A stretch of 64,000 bases of DNA from Bradyrhizobiaceae bacterium Ga0074131 (GCA_001464035.1 LNEC01000006.1:186001-250000); one strand, 5' to 3'. Positions 8,655 through 17,626 are shown, numbered from the stretch's first letter. Notes: a model not told the origin generated them from the letters alone. Translations and numbers: made by a program.

Positions 8655-9269
8655 ATGAGCACGGCCGCCGGCGCCCCAGTCCGCAACACCAAGGTGATGA
8701 GCCGGTTCGACCTCACCTCGCGGCTGGTCGCGAAGCTGAAGCACGAGGAAGCCGTGATCGGCGGTATCGGCAATACCAATTTCGACCTGTGGGCCGCCGG
8801 CCACCGCCCGCAAAATTTCTACATGCTGGGCAGCATGGGCCTCGGCTTCCCGATCGCGCTCGGCGTGGCGCTGGCGCAGCCGAACCGCCGCGTCTTCGGG
8901 CTTGAGGGCGACGGCTCGCTGCTGATGCAGATGGGTTGTCTTTCGACCATCGCGATGCTCAAGCCGAAAAATCTCACCATGATCGTGATGGACAACGGCA
9001 TCTATCAGATCACCGGCGCGCAACCGACCGCTGCCGCCGCGGCGGCGGACATCGTCGCCATCGCCACCGCGTCCGGTCTTTCCAACAGCGCCTGGGCGGC
9101 CGACGAGGAAGATTTCGAGCGCCTGGTCGATCAAGCGCTGTCGGCCTCGGATCCGACGCTGATCGGGGTTCGCATCGACGACAAGCCCGGCGTCGGCGCC
9201 ACCCGCCGGGATCCCGCGCAGATCAGGGAACGTTTTATGCTCGGACTCGGCGTGCGGGAAGCACTATAG
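8655..9269 (+). CDS. ThDP-dependent decarboxylase, PP-domain (beta) subunit, sulfopyruvate/phosphonopyruvate decarboxylase type
   Basis: A 204-residue protein equal to the C-terminal ThDP-binding domain of the split enzyme. The cofactor motif runs from EGDGSLLMQMG to VMDNGIYQITG (GDG followed after about 24 residues by the Asn pair region). It follows the alpha subunit gene directly. A GTG at 8643 overlaps the alpha stop and would add four residues; I prefer the ATG at 8655. The two proteins should form an alpha-beta heteromer with the active site at the interface. A divergently transcribed 2-hydroxyacid dehydrogenase is 201 bases upstream of the alpha gene and may supply the oxoacid. Confidence 0.82.
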   Translation: MSTAAGAPVRNTKVMSRFDLTSRLVAKLKHEEAVIGGIGNTNFDLWAAGHRPQNFYMLGSMGLGFPIALGVALAQPNRRVFGLEGDGSLLMQMGCLSTIAMLKPKNLTMIVMDNGIYQITGAQPTAAAAAADIVAIATASGLSNSAWAADEEDFERLVDQALSASDPTLIGVRIDDKPGVGATRRDPAQIRERFMLGLGVREAL

Positions 9270-9307
9270 AATTCGGCGTTGACCGCGCGCGAAACTGCCC
9301 CGACATG

Positions 9308-9338
9308 AAAAACCCCGCGGAAACGGGTTTCCGCGGGG
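9308..9338 (-). terminator. Intrinsic terminator of the DUF1236-like gene
   Basis: A perfect 12-bp inverted repeat (CCCCGCGGAAAC at 9313-9324 pairing with 9327-9338) is flanked by AAAAA at 9308-9312, which reads as a U-tract on the minus strand. It lies 24 bases past the stop of the 9362-9751 gene. Confidence 0.9.
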
Positions 9339-9361
9339 ATCGGTCGATCGGTATCGCCTGG

Positions 9362-9751
9362 TTAGTCGATGATCTTGATGATCTTGCGCGTGCGCGGCTC
9401 GACGATCACCCGGCGGTCATTGACCACAGCGTAGCGATATTCGGTGTGGCTCGGAACGGTTCGTAATTCCACGCTGGGCGGCAGCGGCTCGCCGACAACG
9501 ATTCGCTCTCGAACCGTCACGGACGGCGCGCGCTCGCCCTGGATCGACGTGATCACGGCATTGGGGATTTCCAGGCCCAGGCCGACGGCCGCGCCGACCG
9601 TCCCGCCGACGGCCTCGCCGACCGGACCCGCGACGGAACCACCAGCCGCCGCTCCGCTGCGGGCGCCCTCTACGGTGGTGGATTGGGCGAACGCGGCGCT
9701 CGATGCGAGCAACGACGCGGCAATGATCGAAACGGTTAGACGACTGGTCAT
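9362..9751 (-). CDS. Exported DUF1236-like protein
   Basis: A 129-residue secreted protein. The signal peptide occupies residues 1-22 (hydrophobic run ending SSAAFAQ). A glycine-rich low-complexity stretch follows (AAGGSVAGPVGEAVGG), resembling glycine-zipper segments. The C-terminal half (VVGEPLPPSVELRTVP...YRYAVVNDRRVIVEPRTRKI) matches the pattern of DUF1236, a beta-rich periplasmic domain common in Bradyrhizobium and relatives. Two adjacent ATGs are possible; GGAGGA favours the second (9751) by spacing. It is a single-gene transcription unit, with its own intrinsic terminator downstream. Function unknown. Confidence 0.75.
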   Translation of the reverse strand: MTSRLTVSIIAASLLASSAAFAQSTTVEGARSGAAAGGSVAGPVGEAVGGTVGAAVGLGLEIPNAVITSIQGERAPSVTVRERIVVGEPLPPSVELRTVPSHTEYRYAVVNDRRVIVEPRTRKIIKIID

Positions 9752-9913
9752 CATGTCCTCCAATAGAAATTGACGATGCCAATTCAACCATTCGACGGCA
9801 GCGTGGTTCCGACATTCTCATCGGTTGGTCGCCGCCGCTGCGTTGTCGATGCGGCTGCGATAGGTTGGCGGAACCGCGGCAGCTGCGCGGCCCCGCACAC
9901 CGCCACATTAACG

Positions 9914-9943
9914 AAAAAGGTCACAGAAGATTCTGCGACCTTT
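9914..9943 (-). terminator. Intrinsic terminator of the Tyr/Gly-rich exported protein gene
   Basis: Hairpin 9914-9943 (AAAGGTC and CAGAA arms pairing with TTCTG and GACCTTT, one A/C mismatch) lies 34 bases past the stop of the 9977-10402 gene, with an A-run at 9914-9918 that becomes a U-tract on the minus strand. Confidence 0.8.
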
Positions 9944-9976
9944 CGCGTTCTCCGGAGTGTGCGTTGCGTTCGGAGA

Positions 9977-10402
9977 TTACCAACGATACCCGCGATGGTG
10001 CCACCGCACGTAGCGAGGCCCGCTGTAATACCTTGCTCCGTAATACCGTGGCCCGCCGTAATACGCGTATGCGGGACGGACTACACGCCGGTACCTCGGA
10101 TAATAGGCCGGCGCGTAGTAGCTTGAGTACCCGCCGTAGTAGGCCGGCGCATACCCGCCGTAATAGGCCGGGGCGTAGCCGCCGTAATAGGCCGGCGCAT
10201 AGCCGCCATAATAACCGTAACGTGGGCCGTGGGCATAGGCGCTGGACGCAATTCCGCCGATCACCGCCGCGGCAATCAGTCCACCCGCCAGCCCCGGACC
10301 GAAACCACCCCCCCGCCAATGCGCTTCCGCCGGTGATGGAGCGGCCAAGGCCGTGAAGCCGATGGTGGCCGCAGTCGCTAACGCCAGTACTGCTTTCTTC
10401 AT
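9977..10402 (-). CDS. Exported Tyr/Gly-rich repeat protein
   Basis: A 141-residue protein whose signal peptide (MKKAVLALATAATIG... to SPAEAHW) directs it to the periplasm or cell surface. A short glycine-rich hydrophobic stretch (GPGLAGGLIAAAVIGGIAS) is followed by at least three near-identical octapeptides of the form YYGGYAPA and then a Tyr/Arg-rich tail (RYRRVVRPAYAYYGGPRYYG). The start at 10402 is where the signal peptide begins; the longer frame is not credible. Proteins of this kind recur in Bradyrhizobium with copy-number variation in the repeats. Function unknown; a role in the cell envelope or surface adhesion is only a guess. It has its own terminator. Confidence 0.72.
   Translation of the reverse strand: MKKAVLALATAATIGFTALAAPSPAEAHWRGGGFGPGLAGGLIAAAVIGGIASSAYAHGPRYGYYGGYAPAYYGGYAPAYYGGYAPAYYGGYSSYYAPAYYPRYRRVVRPAYAYYGGPRYYGARYYSGPRYVRWHHRGYRW
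10131..10202. repeat. Three tandem 24-bp units inside the Tyr/Gly-rich gene
   Basis: Units at 10131-10154, 10155-10178 and 10179-10202 differ at only a few positions and encode the YYGGYAPA octapeptide on the minus strand. A partial, diverged fourth unit follows from 10203. In-frame repeats of this kind can expand or contract by slippage. Confidence 0.9.
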
Positions 10403-10559
10403 GTTCGAGACCCTTCCAGTTTTCCCGGACCTTCTAACTGGCAAGCCAGAAAAAGGTTTCCCGAGGGCGACCGTTGCACAACGGTCGCCAATAAATTTAA
10501 TCTTGATGAACGGCGGGTTCAACAATCATGCACCCGGTCAGGCCAGGGGAGACGACACG

Positions 10560-11147
10560 ATGTCGGCATTACCGGAAGTGAGATCGGCGGACGCCAGCGT
10601 CCAGGCAAGCGCGATCAGCACCATCGTGCTCGGCTTCGCTACTGACCCCATGACGCGCTGGGTTTGGCCTGATACGTCCGAATACCTCAGAATGATGCCT
10701 CGCTTTGTCAAAGCCTTTGGCGGCCGGGCATTCGAGCATGGCACCGCCGACATCACCGAAAACGCTCGCGCAGCGGCCCTGTGGCTGCCACCCGGCGTCG
10801 AGCCTGACGACGCGGAAATGGGTGCGGTCATGGAAGGAGCCCTGCGTCCCGAGATCGCCGAGGATATTGGCGCCGTCCTGAAAGGCATGGCCGAGCATCA
10901 TCCCCGTGAGCCGCACTGGTACCTGCCCCTGATCGCAGCCGATCCGAACTGGATCGGGCAAGGGCTCGGCGCGTTGCTGATGAAGCACGCGCTTCGACGC
11001 TGCGACGCGCAGGGCGTCGCGGCTTATCTGGAAAGCTCGAATCCGCGCAACATTTCCCTGTATGAACGCCACGGCTTCCAGATCATCGGCAGGATTCAAA
11101 GCGGCTCTTCTCCGGTGTTGACGCCGATGCTGCGGCCCCGATCCTGA
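10560..11147 (+). CDS. GNAT-family N-acetyltransferase
   Basis: A 195-residue acetyl-CoA-dependent acyltransferase. The acetyl-CoA-binding motif A is LIAADPNWIGQGLGALLMK, with the Q/R-x-x-G-x-G/A core seen as GQGLGA. Motif B is YLESSNPRNISLYERHGF, with the typical E-S-x-N-x-x-x-x-x-Y-x-x-x-G-F pattern. The start at 10560 fits the domain and is preceded by AGGGGAGAC; the longer frame runs back over the preceding divergent gene. The substrate is unknown; this subgroup often acetylates small amines or antibiotics. No operon partner is apparent. Confidence 0.85.
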   Translation: MSALPEVRSADASVQASAISTIVLGFATDPMTRWVWPDTSEYLRMMPRFVKAFGGRAFEHGTADITENARAAALWLPPGVEPDDAEMGAVMEGALRPEIAEDIGAVLKGMAEHHPREPHWYLPLIAADPNWIGQGLGALLMKHALRRCDAQGVAAYLESSNPRNISLYERHGFQIIGRIQSGSSPVLTPMLRPRS

Positions 11148-11238
11148 GCGTTGCAGCTATCGAAGATTGCAATTGTCCTGATGACAGACCAGTCGCGCGG
11201 ATGTAGCCTGCGGCAAAACAATAGCACGAGAGGGTGGC

Positions 11239-13914
11239 ATGCCAGACGCAGTCGGCGCAGCATCTTCTTTGAGAGCGGCAAGCGGCGGTACGACGCAACA
11301 GGTCGACGTCGCTGTGGTCGGCGCCGGGTTTGCCGGGCTGTACCTGCTGCACCGGTTGCGCAAGGCCGGCTTCACCACGGTGGTTGTGGAGGAGGCCGAC
11401 GACGTCGGCGGCACCTGGTACTGGAACCGATATCCCGGCGCCCGCTGCGACATTCAGACCATCGACTACAGCTACACGTTCGATCCGGAGCTGGAGAGCG
11501 CGTGGCAATGGTCGGAGAAATACGCCACCCAATCCGAAATCCTGCGCTACCTCGGCTTCGTCGCCGACCGCTATGATCTCAGGCGCGACATCCGCTTTGG
11601 CAACAGGATCACGGCGGCGACGTGGAATGAGGCCGCGCAACGCTGGCAGCTCGCGACCAATAGCGGCACGACCGTATCTTGCCGCTATTACATCATGGCG
11701 ACCGGCTGTCTCTCCGCCCCGAAACCGCCGGAGATCGATGGCGTCAAGGACTTCAAGGGCGAGGTCTATTTCACCGGCCGCTGGCCGCATCGGGAGGTCA
11801 AACTCGCCGGCAAGCGCGTCGCGGTGATCGGTACGGGATCGTCCGGGATTCAGTCGATCCCGCTGATATCAGAACAGGCGGCGCATCTGACGGTGTTCCA
11901 GCGCACGCCCAACTTCGCCCTGCCCGCTCACAATGGTCCAGTGCCATCCGATCGCATTGCCTTGCTGGAAGGTGACCGCGCCGGCTACCGCGAGCAGGCT
12001 CGCTGGTCTCTGGCGGGTGTTCCATGGCCGCAGCAAACGGCGGTGAGCTGGCAGTTAAGCGATGCCGAACGCCGCGAGCGGTTCGAGCAGGCGTGGGCCG
12101 CCGGCGATCTCGTCTACATATTGACCCAGCTTTGGGCCGACCAGGCCGTCGACATCGACGGCAACGCGCTGGTGTCGGAGCTGATCCGCGAGAAAATCCG
12201 TGCCACCGTTACGGACCCGGAAACGGCGGCGGCGCTGAGCCCTCACGACCATCCGTTCGGGGCCAAGCGGCCCTGCCTCGATACCAACTATTACGCCACC
12301 TTCAACCGACCCAACGTCACGCTGGTGAACCTGCGGCAGGAGCCGATCGTCTCGATCACCGCGTCCGGTGTCACGACCGCCGCGCGCAGCTTCGACGTCG
12401 ATGTGATCGTGTTCGCTACCGGCTTCGACGCCATGACCGGCGCGATCATGGCGGTTCATCCGATCACGGGCCGCGGCGGCAAGTCGCTGTCCGAGGTTTG
12501 GGCCAATGGCCCGCAGACCTATCTCGGGCTCACCGTGGCCGGCTTCCCCAATCTGTTCATGATCACCGGCCCGGGCAGCCCGTCAGTGCTGTCGAACATG
12601 GCGGTGTCGATCGAGCAGCATGTGGACTGGGTCGCCGGCCGCCTGATCGCGATGCGCGAGGCCGGCTTCACCACAGTCGAAGCGACGGACACGGCGCAGG
12701 CCGGCTGGACGCAGCACATGGCCGACTGTGCAACGCTGACGCTGCACCGGCTAGCGAATACCTGGTACACCGGCGCCAACGTCCCCGGCAAGGCGCAGGG
12801 CGTGATGCCCTATACCGGCGGCGTCGGCCCCTACCGCAGCATCTGCAACGAGGTCGTCAGCCGCGGCATGCTCGGTTTCAGGCTGACCGGCCCCGGCGTT
12901 GCCGAGCAGTGCAACGACGGCGAGGTCGTTCGGCTGCAGCCGGACGTGCGGCTGGTGCTGGGCATGCTGGCGGAGATGAACTTGCCGCCTATCGAGTCGC
13001 TCGGAGCGCAGGGGTCGCGCGACTTCGTCAATGAGTTCAACAAAGCCCGTCCGGCGGGCCGTCCGGTCGGCGAGGTTGTCGACGGCACCCTGCCTGGCGC
13101 CGACGGCCCACTGCCCTACCGGCTCTACCGGCCAGCGACGCCGGGGCCACATCCGGTCGTGGTCTATTTTCATGGCGGTGGCTGGGTGTTCGGCGACCAG
13201 CAATCCGACGAGCCGTTCTGCCGTGACCTGTGCCGTCGCAGCGGCATGATTTTCGTCAGCGTCGGTTACCGCCATGCGCCGGAACACCGTTTCCCGGCCG
13301 CGGCCGAGGACGCCTACGCCGCGGCGCGGTGGATCGCCGAGCATGCGGCCGAGCTCGGCGGCACAGCGGGATCGGTGATGGTCGCGGGCTGGAGCGCCGG
13401 CGGCAACCTCGCCGCCGTCACCTGCCAGCTGGCGCGAGACCGCGGCGGCCCCCAAATCTCCGGCCAGCTGCTGGTGTGCCCGGTGACCGATTGCTCGTTC
13501 GAGCGCCCTTCCTATGTCGACAATGCGACGGGCTATTTCCTGACGCGCTCGCTGATGTACTGGTTCTGGGACCTATACTGTTCGCCGGCCGACCGAACCG
13601 ATCCGCACGTCTCGCCACTGCGCGGCACACTCGAGGGCCTTCCTCCGGCATTAGTGGCGACTTGCGAGTTCGATCCGCTCCGCGACGAGGGCGTGGCTTA
13701 CGCCGAAGCGCTGGCTGCCGCGGGCGTGCCGGTCGAGCAGCTCAAGGCGCGCGGCCACTTCCACTCGTCCCTGACCATGGTCGATGTCGTCATCACCGGC
13801 GCCAGCGGGCGTGTGCAGATGGCCGAGGCGTTGCGCCGGTTCGCCGGGCTTGAACGCCGACAGGATAACGAGGCTGCGAGGTTTGCCTCGCCGCACGAGA
13901 TCGCGGCAGAGTAA
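11239..13914 (+). CDS. Fusion protein: type I Baeyer-Villiger-type flavin monooxygenase plus HSL-type alpha/beta hydrolase
   Basis: An 891-residue two-enzyme fusion. Residues 1 to about 545 are a class B flavin monooxygenase: FAD site VGAGFAG (27-33), the [15 protein letters not shown] motif (57-71), and NADPH site IGTGSSG (197-203). The Baeyer-Villiger fingerprint at 172-183 reads [12 protein letters not shown], with Phe178 where the consensus has His. After a linker, residues about 570-880 form a hormone-sensitive-lipase-type esterase: oxyanion motif HGGGW from 645, nucleophile Ser719 in GWSAGG, Asp812, and His840 or 842 in GHFHSS. The likely chemistry is ketone oxidation to an ester or lactone and then hydrolysis by the same polypeptide. 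The start is an ATG preceded by GAGAGGG. The gene is monocistronic as far as can be seen. The natural ketone is unknown. Confidence 0.88.
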   Translation: MPDAVGAASSLRAASGGTTQQVDVAVVGAGFAGLYLLHRLRKAGFTTVVVEEADDVGGTWYWNRYPGARCDIQTIDYSYTFDPELESAWQWSEKYATQSEILRYLGFVADRYDLRRDIRFGNRITAATWNEAAQRWQLATNSGTTVSCRYYIMATGCLSAPKPPEIDGVKDFKGEVYFTGRWPHREVKLAGKRVAVIGTGSSGIQSIPLISEQAAHLTVFQRTPNFALPAHNGPVPSDRIALLEGDRAGYREQARWSLAGVPWPQQTAVSWQLSDAERRERFEQAWAAGDLVYILTQLWADQAVDIDGNALVSELIREKIRATVTDPETAAALSPHDHPFGAKRPCLDTNYYATFNRPNVTLVNLRQEPIVSITASGVTTAARSFDVDVIVFATGFDAMTGAIMAVHPITGRGGKSLSEVWANGPQTYLGLTVAGFPNLFMITGPGSPSVLSNMAVSIEQHVDWVAGRLIAMREAGFTTVEATDTAQAGWTQHMADCATLTLHRLANTWYTGANVPGKAQGVMPYTGGVGPYRSICNEVVSRGMLGFRLTGPGVAEQCNDGEVVRLQPDVRLVLGMLAEMNLPPIESLGAQGSRDFVNEFNKARPAGRPVGEVVDGTLPGADGPLPYRLYRPATPGPHPVVVYFHGGGWVFGDQQSDEPFCRDLCRRSGMIFVSVGYRHAPEHRFPAAAEDAYAAARWIAEHAAELGGTAGSVMVAGWSAGGNLAAVTCQLARDRGGPQISGQLLVCPVTDCSFERPSYVDNATGYFLTRSLMYWFWDLYCSPADRTDPHVSPLRGTLEGLPPALVATCEFDPLRDEGVAYAEALAAAGVPVEQLKARGHFHSSLTMVDVVITGASGRVQMAEALRRFAGLERRQDNEAARFASPHEIAAE

Positions 13915-14000
13915 TGCCCCCAGCAAAGAACACTTTGGCTGCGTGAAAAGAGAGAGCGGGACCGGGTCGAGTTCACTTCGAGGAAGCGAGGGGACCTGCC

Positions 14001-14312
14001 ATGAAACAGATTGAGGAAATTCCGGGCAAGCTGGTCTTGAGAACAGGCTCGACCACACTGACGCTCGACAAGGATTACGGCAAGGCAACACTGCAGAAAA
14101 AACTACTTCTCTGGAACAGGAAGCCCGTCGAGTTCGCGCTCTCCGACATCGACGACATCGCGGTGAAGTCGGAGAAGGACGGCGCGTCTGGCGCGACAAT
14201 TCATCACAGCGTGATTCACAGGCGTAGTGGTGAGATCACCGTCCTGACCACCGAGGAAGCCAGGGACGCCGCCGAAACGGTGGAAAAGCTGCGCGGATTC
14301 GTTGGATTGTAG
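14001..14312 (+). CDS. Hypothetical protein, 103 aa
   Basis: A small soluble protein beginning MKQIEEIPGKLVLRTGSTTL. It is strongly predicted to be beta-rich in its first 75 residues (alternating hydrophobic strands LVLRTG, TLTLDKDYG, KKLLLWNRKPVEFAL, IDDIAVKSEKD) with a C-terminal helix (TEEARDAAETVEKLRGFVG), which recalls a PH-like or bPH fold, but I see no named motif. The Shine-Dalgarno region GAGGAAGCGAGGGG precedes the ATG. It lies 86 bases after the monooxygenase-esterase fusion on the same strand and could be cotranscribed. Function unknown. Confidence 0.65.
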   Translation: MKQIEEIPGKLVLRTGSTTLTLDKDYGKATLQKKLLLWNRKPVEFALSDIDDIAVKSEKDGASGATIHHSVIHRRSGEITVLTTEEARDAAETVEKLRGFVGL

Positions 14313-14452
14313 CGCAGCTGATCCTCGTTCGTCCTGATCCGCCCGAGGGCTGCATCGCGAACGGCGCCACCAGCGCGATTAGTGCGATGGCGAGCAGCAG
14401 CGCCGACATCGGGCTTCGCTGCAGCGTCATGGGATCGCCGTTCGTTCAGCCC

Positions 14453-16582
14453 TTACAGCAGCCCCGCGCCGCGCGCCCACTTGTACTTGGCCCCTAACAC
14501 CGCGACCGGGATTTCGGTCGAGTAAGCGTAGGCGACGATGCCGTTCTGGTAGAGATAGTCGGCCGCTTCCTCGACTTCGACATCGCCGGCCAGAGAGGCC
14601 ACGATCGGCTTCTCGATGCCCCTCGCCTTCATCTCGTTCTTCACCTCGACCATGTTCCTTGCAAACACCATCGGCGGGGTGACGATGGTGTGCCAGTAGC
14701 CGAGGATCAGCGCGTGGATGCGCGGGTCTTCGAGGCCGAGTTTTACCGTGTTGACATAGGTGATCGGCGGCTCGCCGCCGGTAATGTCGACCGGGTTGCC
14801 GGCCGCGCCGAACGGCGGGATGAATTTGCGGAACGCGGCGTCGAGGTCGGGCGGGATCGTCATCAGCGACAATTTGTTGTCGATGCAGGCGTCCGACAAC
14901 AGCACGCCGGAGCCGCCCGCCCCGGTGATGATGACGATGTTCTCGCCCTTCGGCGTCGGCAGCACCGGAATGCCGCGGGCGAATTCCAGCATGTCGCGCA
15001 GCGAACGCGCCCGGATCACGCCGGACTGGTTGAAGACGTCCTCGTAGATCTTGTCGTTGCCGGCCAGCGCCCCGGTATGCGAGCTCGCGGCCTTGGCGCC
15101 GGCCGAGGTGCGGCCGGCCTTCAGCACCACGATCGGCTTCTTCTTCGACACCCGTTTTGCCACCTCGGCAAAGGCGCGGCCGTCCTTCAGGTCCTCGCAA
15201 TGCTGCGCGATGATCTGGGTGTTGTCGTCCTGTTCGAAGAAGGTAAGCAGATCGTCCTCGTCGATATCGGACTTGTTGCCGAGGCCGACGATCGCCGAGA
15301 CGCCCATCTTGGCGGAGCGCGAGAAGCCGATGATCGCCATGCCGATGCCGCCGGATTGCGACGACAGCGCCGCCGAGCCCTTGACGTCGTAGGCGGTGCA
15401 GAACGTCGCGCACAGGTTGGCGTGGGTGTAATAGAAGCCGTAGATGTTCGGCCCCATCAGACGGATGCCGTATTTCTGGCCGATCGCCTGGATTTCCTCC
15501 TGGCCTTTCATGTTGCCGGTTTCGGCATAGCCCGAGGGAATCAGGATCGCGCCCACGACTTTCTTCTCGCCGCATTCGACCAGCGCGCCGGCAACGAGGC
15601 TCGCCGGAATCGCGAACACCGCGATGTCGACCTCGCCGGGGATGTCCTTGACGGACTTGTAGACCTTCTTGCCCAGGATCTCGTCGGCCTTGGGATGGAT
15701 CGGATAGATTTCGCCCTTGTAGCCGCCGTTGATGAGGTTCTTCATCACGGAGTTGCCGATCTTGCCGGTCTCGGCGGACGCGCCGATCACCGCCACCGCC
15801 TTCGGCTTCATGATCCGGTTCATCTGGCGCACGATATCGTCATGGTTGGGGCGCGGGCGCGGTGGCTTCGGATCGAAGTCGACCACGATGCGGACGTCGG
15901 CGGCAATCGCATTGGCCTTGGTGGCGAACACCGGATTGAGATCCATCTCGCTGATTTCGGGGAAATCGGTGATCAGGTTGGAGACGTTGACGATGATGTC
16001 GGCGATGGCGTCGCGGTTGGCGGGGTCGCTGCCGCGCACGCCCTTCAGCATCTCGTGGGCCTGGATGCCGTCCAGCATCGACAGCGCGTCCGGTTTGGTC
16101 GCCGGAGCGAGGCGGAACGTGATGTCCTTCAACACCTCGACCAGCACGCCACCGAGGCCAAAGGCCACCAGCTTGCCGAACGATCCGTCGGTGACCGCGC
16201 CGATAATGACCTCCTGGCCGCCGAGCAGCATCTGCTGGACCTGGATGCCTTCGATCCTGGCGTCGGCTTTGTATTTCTTGGCGTTGGCCAGAATGGTTGC
16301 GTAACTCGCCTCGGCGTCGGCGGCAGTCTTGACGCCCACCATCACGCCGCCGGCTTCGGTCTTGTGCAGGATGTCGGGCGAGACGATCTTCATGACCACC
16401 GGGAAGCCCATGTCGGCCGCGAGCTTGGCCGCCTCTGCGGCGGATTTGGCGACGCCCTCCTTCGGCACCGGTATGCCGTAGGCATCGCAGACCAGTTTGC
16501 CTTCCGGCGCCGTCAGGCTCGTGCGCTTGTCCGCCCTGACCGCATTCAGAATTTTGCGGACCGCATCTTTGGAATTCGACAT
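14453..16582 (-). CDS. NDP-forming acyl-CoA ligase (acetyl-CoA synthetase ADP-forming type, ATP-grasp first)
   Basis: A 709-residue single-chain ligase of the ADP-forming acetyl-CoA synthetase/succinyl-CoA ligase superfamily, making acyl-CoA from acid, CoA and ATP. The ATP-grasp domain comes first (about residues 19-236; FPVVMKIVSPDILHKTEAGG is its signature). The CoA-binding Rossmann domain follows (about 255-350; GASAETGKIGNSVMKNLING). The ligase domains then carry SSQSGGIG and SSHTGALAGND, both conserved in the family. The beta-alpha domain order is inverted relative to archaeal AcdI. Divergent from the GntR gene and sharing a palindromic operator with it, it sits beside oxc and frc, so it may charge oxalate or handle formate or acetate CoA esters. 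The acid it uses is inference. Confidence 0.85.
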   Translation of the reverse strand: MSNSKDAVRKILNAVRADKRTSLTAPEGKLVCDAYGIPVPKEGVAKSAAEAAKLAADMGFPVVMKIVSPDILHKTEAGGVMVGVKTAADAEASYATILANAKKYKADARIEGIQVQQMLLGGQEVIIGAVTDGSFGKLVAFGLGGVLVEVLKDITFRLAPATKPDALSMLDGIQAHEMLKGVRGSDPANRDAIADIIVNVSNLITDFPEISEMDLNPVFATKANAIAADVRIVVDFDPKPPRPRPNHDDIVRQMNRIMKPKAVAVIGASAETGKIGNSVMKNLINGGYKGEIYPIHPKADEILGKKVYKSVKDIPGEVDIAVFAIPASLVAGALVECGEKKVVGAILIPSGYAETGNMKGQEEIQAIGQKYGIRLMGPNIYGFYYTHANLCATFCTAYDVKGSAALSSQSGGIGMAIIGFSRSAKMGVSAIVGLGNKSDIDEDDLLTFFEQDDNTQIIAQHCEDLKDGRAFAEVAKRVSKKKPIVVLKAGRTSAGAKAASSHTGALAGNDKIYEDVFNQSGVIRARSLRDMLEFARGIPVLPTPKGENIVIITGAGGSGVLLSDACIDNKLSLMTIPPDLDAAFRKFIPPFGAAGNPVDITGGEPPITYVNTVKLGLEDPRIHALILGYWHTIVTPPMVFARNMVEVKNEMKARGIEKPIVASLAGDVEVEEAADYLYQNGIVAYAYSTEIPVAVLGAKYKWARGAGLL

Positions 16583-16742
16583 TGGGGCTTACTCCTTGGA
16601 GTTTGTTTTCTTGATTTCACCGGAAGCACACACGAACGCCGACGCCGCGCCTCGCGGCGCCGGTTCGTTCGAGAGATTCCGACGATCGCAAACGCGGGTG
16701 CGCGTCCACGGCTGCATTTGTTGCGGCCGCTCTGACCAATTT

Positions 16743-16759
16743 TGGCATTTGGTATGCCA
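16743..16759. promoter_or_regulatory. Palindromic operator, copy A (acyl-CoA ligase side)
   Basis: TGGCATTTGGTATGCCA: perfect 6-bp arms TGGCAT and ATGCCA around a 5-base spacer. It lies 10 bases downstream of a minus-strand TTGACA (16775-16770), overlapping the expected -10 of the acyl-CoA ligase promoter. The size and symmetry are typical of FadR/FCD-type GntR repressor sites; the gene for such a regulator starts at 16898. Confidence 0.8.
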
Positions 16760-16823
16760 GTGAAGAGCTTGTCAAGACGAGCTCATGGAAGGAAGTGCTT
16801 AAAACACCGACAACTTGACATTC

Positions 16824-16840
16824 TGGTATTTGGTATGCCA
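16824..16840. promoter_or_regulatory. Palindromic operator, copy B (GntR side)
   Basis: TGGTATTTGGTATGCCA, differing from copy A at one base. It starts three bases after a plus-strand TTGACA (16815-16820) and so fills the space between -35 and -10 of the GntR promoter, as expected for autorepression. Confidence 0.78.
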
Positions 16841-16897
16841 AAAATTGTCGCGACTTCTCCTGTTAAAGTCCGTCTCCGCCACGGAGGAGACTCAGTC

Positions 16898-17626
16898 ATG
16901 CCCCCACGGAAACCAACCAAGGCGCCGCCCATCATGGCTGAGGCTGACATCGCGATCGTCCGGATTGCGCCGGAGATCAGCTTCAAGAACAAGGCCTACG
17001 AAGCCTTGAAAGAAGCGATCCTCAAGATGGACATCTATGCGACGCCCGAGCAGGTGATGCTCGACGAGCGCGCGCTGTCGGAGCGCCTCGGCGTCAGCCG
17101 GACCCCGATCCGCGAGGCCATCGCGATGCTGGAGCAGGATGGCTTCGTCAAGACCGTGCCACGCCGAGGCATTGTGGTCGTGCGCCGCACCAAGACCGAG
17201 ATCGTCGACATGATCCGCGCCTGGGCCGCGCTCGAAAGCATGGCTGCGCGGCTGATCACCACCACCGCGCGTAAGAAGGACATCTCGGCGCTGCGCGACT
17301 TCTTCAAGGATTTCGGCCAGGACCGCCTGCCGCAGGACCACATCGAGGAGTATTCCAAGGCCAACATCGCCTTTCACCAGGCGCTGATCTCGCTCAGCGA
17401 GTCGCCGGTGCTGGTCGATATGACGAACGACATCCTGCTGCACGTTCGCGGCTACCGGCAGCTGACCATCGGCCGCGTCGACCGCACCGCAACCTCGCTG
17501 CCGGAGCACATGGCCATCATCGAGGCACTCGAGCAGCGTGACACCGAGCTTGCCGAAAAGCGCGCCCGCGACCATACGCTCGGCCTCGCCGCCTATGTCG
17601 AAGCCCACGGCCAGGAACTGTTTTAA
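16898..17626 (+). CDS. GntR-family regulator, FadR/FCD type
   Basis: A 242-residue DNA-binding regulator. The winged helix-turn-helix at about residues 30-95 contains ALSERLGVSRTPIREAI, the GntR signature, followed by the wing KTVPRRGIVVV. The C-terminal all-helical FCD ligand domain carries the metal or ligand histidine pattern (HQALISLS, LPEHMAIIEAL, ARDHTLGLAAYVEAH). FCD domains commonly bind organic acids. The ATG at 16898 follows GGAGGAG; a longer frame would start inside operator A. It is 63 bases from oxc on the same strand and probably cotranscribed with it. It probably binds the four TGGYAT-N5-ATRCCA sites in this window and releases on an oxalate-related ligand; that is inference. 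Confidence 0.88.
   Translation: MPPRKPTKAPPIMAEADIAIVRIAPEISFKNKAYEALKEAILKMDIYATPEQVMLDERALSERLGVSRTPIREAIAMLEQDGFVKTVPRRGIVVVRRTKTEIVDMIRAWAALESMAARLITTTARKKDISALRDFFKDFGQDRLPQDHIEEYSKANIAFHQALISLSESPVLVDMTNDILLHVRGYRQLTIGRVDRTATSLPEHMAIIEALEQRDTELAEKRARDHTLGLAAYVEAHGQELF

Larger units (their letters stand above)
16583..16897. promoter_or_regulatory. Divergent control region of the acyl-CoA ligase and GntR genes
   Basis: This 315-base spacer separates the divergent acyl-CoA ligase (minus) and GntR (plus) genes. It carries two copies of one 17-bp palindrome (16743-16759 and 16824-16840). Each lies downstream of a TTGACA hexamer in the direction of the gene it faces: 16775-16770 on the minus strand and 16815-16820 on the plus strand. 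No other coding signal was seen. Confidence 0.75.

Noticed and set aside
14236..14430. Minus-strand frame of 64 codons starting MTLQRSPMSALLLAIALIAL
   Set aside because: The first helix looks like a membrane segment, but the rest overlaps the 14001-14312 gene in antisense, has Arg-rich shadow composition, and has no ribosome-binding site.
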